Assembly: GCA_020629815.1 (NCBI GenBank)
Contig: JAHDCN010000011.1
Span: 10,442-16,340 of the forward strand
Length of the DNA stretch: 5,899 bases
Source of the DNA: Verrucomicrobiota bacterium
Lineage (GTDB): Bacteria > Verrucomicrobiota > Verrucomicrobiia > Verrucomicrobiales > DEV007
Direction of reading: 5' to 3'
The notes under the pieces are model-generated. The model was given only the letters and a program-made list of their open reading frames with translations, had not been told where the DNA came from and searched no databases. Of this stretch, positions 1 through 5,875 are shown piece by piece; positions within the stretch are counted from its first letter, which is position 1; each line of letters starts with the position of its first letter. The position numbers and the translations under genes are program-made.

Positions 1-2405
1 AGAACATGCGCCCGTTTGCCATGCCCCTGCTGAGCCTTCACCACCACCACATCCAAAGTCGGCATCGCCTTCTTCAGCTTCAGCCATTGTTTCCCCCGTC
101 GGCCGGGGGAATACACACTGTTGGGATCTTTCGCGATCAGGCCTTCGTTTTCCCTTCGCCGGGCTTCATTGAATTCCGCATCCACTTCATCGGCTGTTCT
201 TGCCCGGTTCACGGCACAGCTTTCGATGCCTTCGACAAAACTGATGGAGTCCAAAAGCTCCCTCCGCTCTCGCAGCGGTAGATTCAAACAGTCCCGGCCA
301 TCAAAACCGAGAAGGTCAAAGGCAACAAACTTCACCGGCACGGCTTCGCCGAAAAACAGATCTCCCTGATCCCGGCGGCCGAGTCGTTTCTGCAGATCAA
401 AAAACGTCAACTTTTTGCCCTCTGCGTAGGCAATGATCTCACCGTCCAAAATCACATCGTGATCAAGGTTCTTCGCAGGCTCCAGCAGCTCAGTAAACTC
501 ATCGTGAATCGGCCGCTGATCCCGAGAGAAAATCTCCACCCGATCGCCCTCTCGATGCAGCTGCGCTCGAATGCCGTCGAATTTGTCCTCCAACCAAATG
601 GAGTCATCCCGATCCTGCAAACGGGCCACAATGTCCTCCGCTGTTTCTTCCGGGCTGGCCAACATCACTCGGACCGGAGTGAACCAATTCAGGCGGGCTT
701 CGTCCAGCTTCCCTTCTTTTGCCAACTGCGCCGTCTGTCCGAGATCACCGGTCAACATGTGCACCTGGCGAACCTCGCTCACCTTCCGGGAAAAGGCAGC
801 GGCAAGACTCTCCTCGAGAAGCCCCTCCTTCAGACCAATGCGTAAATCACCGGTGACAATTCCGATCAGAAATGCAGCCTCACTGTGATGAAATGTCTTC
901 AGCGCCTGCTCGAGTCTGGCAATCTTTGCTGTTTGACCACGATCGTTTGCGAGTTGGGAAAACAGGTCGGCAATCTGATGAATCGAATGTGGTTCCGGCT
1001 CGGTGTTTCCCTGCAGAATCAAATGCGTTGTCCGCGATGCGTCCGCCTGTGAGGTCGAGATTTGCCGATACTGTTTCAGGGTAAGACCGGTAACCTGCAG
1101 CAACGCCTGACGAATCACTGCCCAGCCAACATTGGCTGCCCGCACCTCCGAGCTGCGGGCAAATGCCTTGCCGCTGAGAAAGGTGACTACCAGCGGCAGC
1201 AAGTCTGGATCAATCGACTGCAAATACCCGGCAAGAATCTCCTGCTTGCGGGTCTTACCGGTAACTTCCCGGATCTGTTCGCAGATTTCGCAGAAGGTGG
1301 CAAACTCCGATTCAGGACGCGGAATCTCGTCGGACTCAACAGGGTTAGGTCCCCGACCCAACCCTGTTAGGTCAGCAGCAGACAGGGTTAACTCCATCTG
1401 CGTTTCCGGCTCGAGAGGCCACGCCTCGTAGCCACGGTCGCGCAAGTCGCGGGCAAACTTCTCCTTGTAACCGTGAATCGTAAGGACACGGCGAGGCTGC
1501 ACCGTTTCGACAAAGCGCAAAAGATCATCATAGCCAGCATGATCAGAAAGCGGAAAAACCTCATCACACTGATAGCGAAACTTGGCACCCGCATCCATGC
1601 CCCAACCACTGACCATCGCCAGGCGCGTCTGTTTGCGAAGTCGGCGAACCGCAATGCCCCTGGCAGCAGCGGGTGGCATCACAATCACATTCCCGGCGGG
1701 CGGATTTTCTTTCGGATCAAACCGAACACATTCGGGAAGATCGTAACCCAGCTCAGCGACAACCCGGTTCATTCTCTCCACGGTGCTGTGCACCTGAAAC
1801 GAGAGCTCGGGTGCCCGATGGTGAATCGCCATCAGGATCTCCTGCGCCTTGCCCAGTGAGTACGCCATGAAGATCGGGATCTCGTTTTCCTCCAAGGCTT
1901 CGCGGGCGAACTTGGTCATCTCGTCGAGCACGGCTTCGCGAGGTGGCAGGGTAAATTTCGGAATCCCGAAAGTGGTTTCCATAATCAAGGTATCCGCCTG
2001 CTTCGGTTGATTGTTCTCGGCGCCGAGAGCTGGTTGAGTTTTAAAATCACCGGTGTGAAGCAAAGTTGCGCCATCTTCGATCCGCTCCAACCACAGCATC
2101 GCCGATCCGGCAATGTGCCCGGCCGGGAGCATCTCCACCCGATAGCGGTCATCGAGCGTTTCCACCTGCCCAAACTCGAGCGCCACAAATCGATCCTTTG
2201 CGGCGCTGAAACGTTTCCTCAGCAAAAGTGCGGTCGGCGCGGAACAGAGAATTTTTCCGTGTCGGGCGAAGTGATCCGCGTGCGCATGCGAGACGAAGGC
2301 GAATTCTCGAGCCCGGTGGGGGTCCAGCCAAAGACCCAAATCCGACACTTGGGCATCACCTTTATCAAGGCGAAGCGGAACCAAGGTGCAATCGGATTCA
2401 GGCAT
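1..2405 (-). CDS. Fused MBL/beta-CASP DNA exonuclease and ATP-dependent DNA ligase (3' end outside window)
   Basis: Reading down from ATG at 2405 gives 801 uninterrupted codons to the left edge. Residues 1-335 form a metallo-beta-lactamase/beta-CASP nuclease like the ligase-associated DNA damage response exonucleases: HAHADH at 40-45, GHIAGSAM at 96-103, HTGDFK at 117-122, YSLGKAQE at 182-189, SDHAGYDDL at 287-295 and IHGY at 310-313. Residues ~365-575 match a ligase DNA-binding domain. The nucleotidyltransferase follows: KFDG (adenylated Lys608), DGEIIAY 654-660, FVAFDLL 693-699, EGLIAKD 754-760 and QWLKLKK 773-779. The OB-fold begins near 780 and is cut by the window edge. All visible catalytic motifs are intact, so both activities are expected: end processing, then sealing of nicked or broken DNA in the cytoplasm. 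In many bacteria these are two adjacent genes beside an Lhr-like helicase and a PdeM-like phosphoesterase, which may lie beyond position 1. A TAA in frame at 2417-2415 fixes the start at ATG 2405 or later. No Shine-Dalgarno sequence precedes it. Confidence 0.93.
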   Translation of the reverse strand, partial: MPESDCTLVPLRLDKGDAQVSDLGLWLDPHRAREFAFVSHAHADHFARHGKILCSAPTALLLRKRFSAAKDRFVALEFGQVETLDDRYRVEMLPAGHIAGSAMLWLERIEDGATLLHTGDFKTQPALGAENNQPKQADTLIMETTFGIPKFTLPPREAVLDEMTKFAREALEENEIPIFMAYSLGKAQEILMAIHHRAPELSFQVHSTVERMNRVVAELGYDLPECVRFDPKENPPAGNVIVMPPAAARGIAVRRLRKQTRLAMVSGWGMDAGAKFRYQCDEVFPLSDHAGYDDLLRFVETVQPRRVLTIHGYKEKFARDLRDRGYEAWPLEPETQMELTLSAADLTGLGRGPNPVESDEIPRPESEFATFCEICEQIREVTGKTRKQEILAGYLQSIDPDLLPLVVTFLSGKAFARSSEVRAANVGWAVIRQALLQVTGLTLKQYRQISTSQADASRTTHLILQGNTEPEPHSIHQIADLFSQLANDRGQTAKIARLEQALKTFHHSEAAFLIGIVTGDLRIGLKEGLLEESLAAAFSRKVSEVRQVHMLTGDLGQTAQLAKEGKLDEARLNWFTPVRVMLASPEETAEDIVARLQDRDDSIWLEDKFDGIRAQLHREGDRVEIFSRDQRPIHDEFTELLEPAKNLDHDVILDGEIIAYAEGKKLTFFDLQKRLGRRDQGDLFFGEAVPVKFVAFDLLGFDGRDCLNLPLRERRELLDSISFVEGIESCAVNRARTADEVDAEFNEARRRENEGLIAKDPNSVYSPGRRGKQWLKLKKAMPTLDVVVVKAQQGHGKRAHV
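1338..1368. repeat. Palindromic element inside the exonuclease-ligase linker
   Basis: The arms aacagggtt (1338-1346) and aaccctgtt (1360-1368) are perfectly complementary. After one mismatched pair the stem continues with ggtc (1348-1351) and gacc (1355-1358) around a ccc loop. Partial copies lie beside it: gttaggtc occurs at 1344-1351 and again at 1366-1373, and acagggtta at 1339-1347 and 1382-1390. It encodes about residues 346-356, Gly/Pro-rich, in the linker between the nuclease and the ligase DNA-binding domain. It looks like a REP- or RPE-like mobile palindrome tolerated in frame. Membership of a genomic repeat family cannot be seen from one window. Confidence 0.65.
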
Positions 2406-2425
2406 TGCAGGAGGTTACGCCTGCA
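2406..2425. promoter_or_regulatory. Inverted repeat abutting the exonuclease-ligase start codon
   Basis: tgcagg (2406-2411) and cctgca (2420-2425) form 6-bp perfect arms around 8 bases, directly before ATG 2405. It occupies the place where a ribosome binding site would be, so it could be a small operator or an mRNA hairpin that limits initiation. Six-bp arms can arise by chance, so the functional call is weak. The rest of the 52-base gap (to 2457) holds two TTGTTAG direct repeats on the minus strand and no GC-rich stem followed by a T run. Confidence 0.25.
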
Positions 2426-2457
2426 GTCGGTAACTAACAAATTTCTAACAACAATAG

Positions 2458-2967
2458 TTAGGAACCGGGAGCGTAGCCCGGCTCGTCTGCAGCCTCAGGA
2501 GGATCAATGTCAGTCACTGTTTCCGGCACAACCGGAATATCCGCATCGTCACTTCCAGGGTCGCTAATGGCATCATCGTCATCTTCGGCTGCTCCGGGAT
2601 TCAGATAGACCAAAACCCCATTTTCAACGAAGAGATATTCAGAGGCGCCATTGATATCAAATGTAGTCAAACCGGGAAGTCCAAAATAACTTCCATCAAA
2701 GACACCGCCGCTGACTGTTCCACCGGCGATCACGTTCTGGATGGTTGTGCCAGCGCCTCCCTCCACGAAGTCCAATCCAGCAGCTTGTGCGGCCTGACAG
2801 ATCGAAGCCAGATTTTGCGCATTACGCTTATTTTTTGCTTCGGAAGCGGATTCGTTAATTCGACCGATATTAGGAATCGCAATCGCTGAGACAATTCCGA
2901 TCACAGCGATTACCGAGAGCATTTCCACAAGGGAGAAAGCCTGATTACTTTGTTGTGGGTTTTTCAT
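2458..2967 (-). CDS. Pilin-like protein P5 with acidic C-terminal tail (prepilin-type N-terminal cleavage/methylation motif)
   Basis: This is a 169-residue protein and the last of the five tandem pilin-like genes. The leader of 10 residues ends in Ala, followed by FSLVEMLSVIAVIG, so prepilin peptidase would be expected to cleave between Ala10 and Phe11. Glu at +5 is present, and residues 11-33 form the transmembrane/assembly helix. The family motifs follow: RNAQN at 48-52, AAGLDF at 62-67 and GGVFDGSYFG at 87-96. The segment after this has lost the LS-x-(E/D)EQ motif of P1-P3. Residues ~127-165 are extremely acidic (a DDDD run, SDPGSDDAD, repeated Asp/Glu/Pro) with no Lys or Arg, which could bind divalent cations or stay extended at the surface. 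There is a single Cys, so no intramolecular disulfide. Role: minor pilin or pseudopilin, inferred. It starts 23 bases after the P4 stop, without a Shine-Dalgarno sequence. Confidence 0.88.
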   Translation of the reverse strand: MKNPQQSNQAFSLVEMLSVIAVIGIVSAIAIPNIGRINESASEAKNKRNAQNLASICQAAQAAGLDFVEGGAGTTIQNVIAGGTVSGGVFDGSYFGLPGLTTFDINGASEYLFVENGVLVYLNPGAAEDDDDAISDPGSDDADIPVVPETVTDIDPPEAADEPGYAPGS

Positions 2968-2990
2968 TTTCTAGGGGGGATAGAGAAAAA

Positions 2991-3428
2991 TCAGTACAAA
3001 TAGAGATTCTCAAAAATGTCCGGAACATTTAGTGGATCTTCACCATTTCCTTCGCCGAGATAAACCAGCGAATTGTTCTGTAATTCCAAATAGCACAATG
3101 CAGCCCAGAGATCCTCGTTGGAAGTTATCCCTCCGGGCATTCCAAAATACGTCCCATCGAAAACTCCCCCTTCAACGATATCCCCCTGCATTACATTGAG
3201 AGTAGTTAGGAAAACATTGCCCTGCGTAAAATCCAGGCCAGCAGCTTGAGCCGATTGGTAAATGGAAACGATATTCTGTGCATTTCGTTTCCCTGCTGCC
3301 ACTCTGGCGGATTCATTGATCCGGCCAATATTTGGAATCGCAATCGCAGAAATGATCCCGATCACTGCAATGACGGAGAGCATTTCCACAAGCGAGAATC
3401 CAGATCTTTGGGAGGGACGGTATTTCAT
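2991..3428 (-). CDS. Pilin-like protein P4, shortest member
   Basis: This is a 145-residue protein with a basic leader (MKYRPSQRSG) and a canonical Gly10-Phe11 cleavage site before FSLVEMLSVIAVIG. Glu is at +5 and the hydrophobic helix covers about 11-33. RNAQN is at 48-52, AAGLDF at 62-67 and EGGVFDGTYFG at 86-96. The helix and following residues are nearest to P5 (both have IPNIGRINESA), suggesting these two are the most closely related pair. Like P5 it lacks the LS-x-(E/D)EQ motif of P1-P3 but keeps the terminal strand motif LELQNNSLVYL. It ends only about 20 residues after that strand, in an aromatic tail (FENLYLY), so it approximates the bare core fold of the family. It starts 11 bases after the P3 stop, the tightest spacing in the operon. 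Function is probably structural, in a pilus or pseudopilus; this is inferred. Confidence 0.88.
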   Translation of the reverse strand: MKYRPSQRSGFSLVEMLSVIAVIGIISAIAIPNIGRINESARVAAGKRNAQNIVSIYQSAQAAGLDFTQGNVFLTTLNVMQGDIVEGGVFDGTYFGMPGGITSNEDLWAALCYLELQNNSLVYLGEGNGEDPLNVPDIFENLYLY

Positions 3429-3439
3429 AGGTAATCAAA

Positions 3440-3946
3440 CTAAAACTGCAACGCACTTGTATCTGGCGCAGTGTAACTATCTTCTTCAAACTCGAACCCT
3501 TCTTCGCCCCTGGGCGAAAGGTCTCCTGAAACAGGACCGGTATCGGCGATCTGTCTCGTTATCGTCTCGGCATAGATCAAGTTTCCCTGAGCATCCAGAC
3601 TCAGAAACGCCACCGCAGCTTGTTGCTCTTCTGCCGAGAGGTTCATTCCGTAGTAGGCGCCATCAAATATACCACCTTCGACGACGCCGCCTGCTACCGT
3701 CGTCTCTACGACTTTGATAGGTCGACTGCTTCCGTTTTCATTAAAATCGAGACCGGCCGCTCTGGCAGCAGCGAATACGGAGGCAATATTTTGCGCATTG
3801 CGCTGATTTTTCACCTGCTCGGCGGAATCGTTGATTCCCGTCACGCTGGGAATTGCAATGGCAGAGATTACACCAATGACCGCAATCACTGAGAGCATTT
3901 CCGTCAGCGAGAACGCAGACTTCGTTTGGGGAAGGCAAATTTTCAT
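3440..3946 (-). CDS. Pilin-like protein P3
   Basis: This is a 168-residue protein with an 11-residue leader ending in Ala, then FSLTEMLSVIAVIG with Glu at +5. Ala at -1 is less usual than Gly for prepilin peptidase. The helix covers about 12-34. RNAQN is at 49-53, AAGLDF at 63-68, EGGIFDGAYYG at 90-100, LSAEEQQAA at 103-111 and a GNLIYA strand at 121-126. It differs from its siblings just after the helix, with IPSVTGINDSA in place of IPNIGRINESA. The tail (127-168) is moderately acidic and ends in a hydrophobic residue. The only Cys is in the cleaved leader. It lies 21 bases after P2 and 11 before P4, consistent with one transcript. It could be a minor pilin or pseudopilin; no partner genes in the window settle this. 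Confidence 0.87.
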   Translation of the reverse strand: MKICLPQTKSAFSLTEMLSVIAVIGVISAIAIPSVTGINDSAEQVKNQRNAQNIASVFAAARAAGLDFNENGSSRPIKVVETTVAGGVVEGGIFDGAYYGMNLSAEEQQAAVAFLSLDAQGNLIYAETITRQIADTGPVSGDLSPRGEEGFEFEEDSYTAPDTSALQF

Positions 3947-3967
3947 TATAGTCAGATTAATCCGCCG

Positions 3968-5191
3968 TCAATTCAGTAACAGGTTATCGAAATATTCGAG
4001 TATCTGCTCGATTGATAACTTCTCCTTTTCCTGCTCTACGACAGGAACTTCAACCAGGTCACTCAATTCCAGGTCAACTGGCTTTGGTGCTGTAGTAATC
4101 TTGATAGCAGAAAAAATATCTTCAGTAGCCCGGCCTACATTGTCAGTTGTTGCTTCAAGGCTTTGCCGAATCAAACCAGAGTCATTCCCGGAAACTTCCC
4201 GCGCAGGTTCGATCAATTCATGAGATGGAGACGCCGTACTGAATACGGTATCGGCTGTTCCAGTGGCAAATCCTCCAGCACTTTGAACTGGATTGGGATT
4301 AATCGGCGCAGCTGATCCTTCGATCGCAACCGGAGTCGAAGCAGTTTCAAAAGTTACCGTCCCCACATCTCCGGAATGCTGAACCGGTACGGTGTTAATT
4401 GGACTAATAGCGTCCGGGACCGAAGTAACCGACGGAACAGGGCCGGTATACCACTCTGCAAATACTGGCTCGGGTTCCCAGTTGGGAGAGTCCGCAACAC
4501 TCGGAGCATTAATCCCAGACGAAACAGGGGGAGACCCAGGATGCAATGAAACGCTCGACAAAACTGGGTCTATCGTTGGCCCCACCACCTCGTAAGTTGG
4601 TGGGTCAATTACTTCGTAATCAGGAACATCAACCGAAATATCGGGATCAATGGAAGGGTCGGCAAGGGCGAATGTAGGGGAATCGCCACCCGAGAACGGG
4701 ATGATTGGCGGATCGAGGGTAGATGCAGCTACCCCTACGGGTCCCGCTAAGTCTCCTGGAATCAATCCTGGTAAAGTGATCGACGTAGCACCATCACTCA
4801 TAACCTCAGTTGGTACGCTTTCAGCAGCGCCTGCATAGACAAGGTTCTGCCCTTGCAGATCAAGGTAGGGCAACGCTCTTTGTTGCTCCTCTTCGGAAAG
4901 CGGCAAACCAAAGAAAGAACCATCGAAAGTGCCGCCCGAAACCAATCCACCTTCCGCTACCCTGGAAACCGTATCCGCCAAGCTATCTTCCAAAAAATTA
5001 AGTCCCGCCGACTGCGCTGATGCAAAAATCGATGCAATGTTTTGAGCATTACGCTTCGCACTTGCTTCGCGGGCCGACTCATTGACCCGACCGATGTTCG
5101 GAATCGCAATCGCAGATATCACTCCAATTACGGCGATCACAGAAAGCATCTCCGTCAGAGAGAATCCTGCACTACTTGTTTTAGTTTTCAT
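3968..5191 (-). CDS. Pilin-like protein P2 with very long Pro/Ser/Thr-rich C-terminal extension
   Basis: This is a 407-residue protein, more than twice the size of its neighbours. The leader MKTKTSSAG is followed by FSLTEMLSVIAVIG with Glu at +5 (Glu14), helix 10-32, RNAQN 47-51, GGTFDGSFFG 86-95, LSEEEQQRAL 98-107 and LDLQGQNLVYA 110-120. After residue ~122 comes an extension unlike anything in the siblings: rich in Pro, Ser, Thr, Val and Asp, no Cys, very few Lys/Arg, and no second hydrophobic segment. Degenerate internal repeats are visible: DYEVIDP (191-197) against TYEVVGP (199-205), and SPINTVPVQHSG (263-274) against APINPNPVQSAG (295-306). The last ~35 residues turn charged and probably helical. 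The extension resembles a stalk or disordered surface domain, so P2 may be a tip or display subunit; this is inferred. The frame is open throughout, so it is not a frameshift artefact. Confidence 0.88.
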   Translation of the reverse strand: MKTKTSSAGFSLTEMLSVIAVIGVISAIAIPNIGRVNESAREASAKRNAQNIASIFASAQSAGLNFLEDSLADTVSRVAEGGLVSGGTFDGSFFGLPLSEEEQQRALPYLDLQGQNLVYAGAAESVPTEVMSDGATSITLPGLIPGDLAGPVGVAASTLDPPIIPFSGGDSPTFALADPSIDPDISVDVPDYEVIDPPTYEVVGPTIDPVLSSVSLHPGSPPVSSGINAPSVADSPNWEPEPVFAEWYTGPVPSVTSVPDAISPINTVPVQHSGDVGTVTFETASTPVAIEGSAAPINPNPVQSAGGFATGTADTVFSTASPSHELIEPAREVSGNDSGLIRQSLEATTDNVGRATEDIFSAIKITTAPKPVDLELSDLVEVPVVEQEKEKLSIEQILEYFDNLLLN

Positions 5192-5222
5192 TTTTGCTGT
5201 TTAGTGTGGTCAACTTTCGGTC

Positions 5223-5786
5223 TTATCTCTCGATCTCCCTTGGTGCATTCGTTTGGGATGCATGCATGAATCCACCAAGTTGTTCATCAGGCTGCGGAGG
5301 AAGCTGAAAATCCACAAAGATTGGTTGAGTAAACAAGCCGTGAATCCCCAGATCACTTCCTCCATTCTTCTCATCGGAGCCTCCTTCTCTGGCAGCAGTT
5401 GAGCTCGCAGAGGACTGATAGAAAAGCTCCTGTCCCTGAAGAGCCAGAAAACCTAATGCGGCAGTCTGCTCATCTTCTGACAAGCCTGGAATGCCAAAGT
5501 AGCTTCCTTCGAATACCCCCTCTGCAGCGACATCACCTGCGACAATATTCGAGACGGTTTTCTCCAGGTTTCCCTCGGCTAGAAGATCAACCCCTGCCGC
5601 CCGGGCGGAAATAAAGACGGACGCTAAATTCTGAGCATTTCGCTGCGCGGTAGCCGTCTCGGCAGATTCGCGAATCCGGGAGATATTTGGAATAGCTATC
5701 GCTGAAATAACTCCAATAACACCAATCACGGATAACATCTCCACCAGGGAGAAGCCTCGATTTCGCAATTCGACTCTGCGTTCCAT
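5223..5786 (-). CDS. Pilin-like protein P1, first gene of the array
   Basis: This is a 187-residue protein if started at ATG 5786. That start gives an 11-residue basic leader (MERRVELRNRG) and a Gly11-Phe12 cleavage site before FSLVEMLSVIGVIG, with Glu at +5. An in-frame TTG at 5825 would add 13 Asn-rich residues encoded by an inverted repeat, and is rejected. The helix spans 12-34; RNAQN is at 49-53, RAAGVDL at 62-68, EGVFEGSYFG at 89-98 and LSEDEQTAAL at 102-111, followed by the LALQGQELFYQ strand. It departs most from the others, with E for D in the F(D/E)G motif and VDL for LDF. The tail (125-187) is Ser/Gly-rich, then Pro/Gln-rich, and ends in a charged stretch. No Shine-Dalgarno sequence is present. 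It heads the operon behind the AT-rich leader region. Confidence 0.85.
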   Translation of the reverse strand: MERRVELRNRGFSLVEMLSVIGVIGVISAIAIPNISRIRESAETATAQRNAQNLASVFISARAAGVDLLAEGNLEKTVSNIVAGDVAAEGVFEGSYFGIPGLSEDEQTAALGFLALQGQELFYQSSASSTAAREGGSDEKNGGSDLGIHGLFTQPIFVDFQLPPQPDEQLGGFMHASQTNAPREIER

Positions 5787-5798
5787 ACTTATAATATT

Positions 5799-5821
5799 AT
5801 TGTAATTATGGAAATTACAAT
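5799..5821. promoter_or_regulatory. Perfect inverted repeat, candidate operator for P1-P5
   Basis: attgtaatt (5799-5807) and aattacaat (5813-5821) are perfect 9-bp complements around 5 bases (atgga). It lies 12 bases before the P1 ATG and covers most of the spacer between the candidate -35 and -10 boxes. The size and symmetry fit a dimeric transcription factor site. The A/T-rich content and lack of a T run make a terminator unlikely. Confidence 0.45.
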
Positions 5822-5855
5822 TCAATTATCGTATTAGTTGGTCTATCTGGAAAGA

Positions 5856-5875
5856 TTTTCTCGGATATGAGAAAA
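5856..5875. repeat. Second inverted repeat upstream of the operon
   Basis: ttttctc (5856-5862) and gagaaaa (5869-5875) are perfect 7-bp arms around ggatat. It could be an upstream regulator site or a weak terminator end of a neighbouring gene outside the window. The stem is A/T-rich and the evidence is symmetry only. Confidence 0.3.

Larger units (their letters stand above)
2458..5786 (-). other. Probable five-gene pilin-like operon (P1-P2-P3-P4-P5)
   Basis: Five co-directional paralogs lie with gaps of 31, 21, 11 and 23 bases. None of the gaps contains a terminator-like stem or room for a good promoter, so a single transcript from the AT-rich region above 5786 is the simplest reading. Only the heads are conserved, which argues against a recent amplification. 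Read-through into the exonuclease-ligase gene is possible but not shown. Confidence 0.7.

Noticed and set aside
1..2440. Many plus-strand open frames of 60-190 codons and short minus-strand frames in this interval
   Set aside because: They overlap the 801-codon minus-strand frame, which has clear exonuclease and ligase motifs. Their translations are Arg/Pro/Ser-rich shadow-like sequences with no recognisable motif.
3262..3717. 151-codon plus-strand frame opposite P3/P4
   Set aside because: It is antisense to two conserved pilin-like genes and crosses their junction, and its start reads the complement of the conserved head. It has no motif of its own.
4240..4400. Repeat units in the P2 tail as a CRISPR-like or minisatellite array
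   Set aside because: Only two degenerate units are seen, they are coding and in frame, and there is no regular spacer structure.
2458..5786. Diversity-generating retroelement with variable pilin tails
   Set aside because: No reverse transcriptase or template repeat is present, and the tails are unrelated rather than near-identical with adenine-specific changes.
2458..5786. Planctomycete-type DUF1559 pilin-like proteins
   Set aside because: The N-terminal motif is similar, but the proteins are shorter and the C-terminal H-x9-DG-type motif is absent.
5787..5825. Upstream TTG start extending P1 by 13 residues
   Set aside because: The extension is Asn-rich, encoded by the inverted repeat, and would give an unusually long leader. 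ATG 5786 gives a leader matching the siblings.
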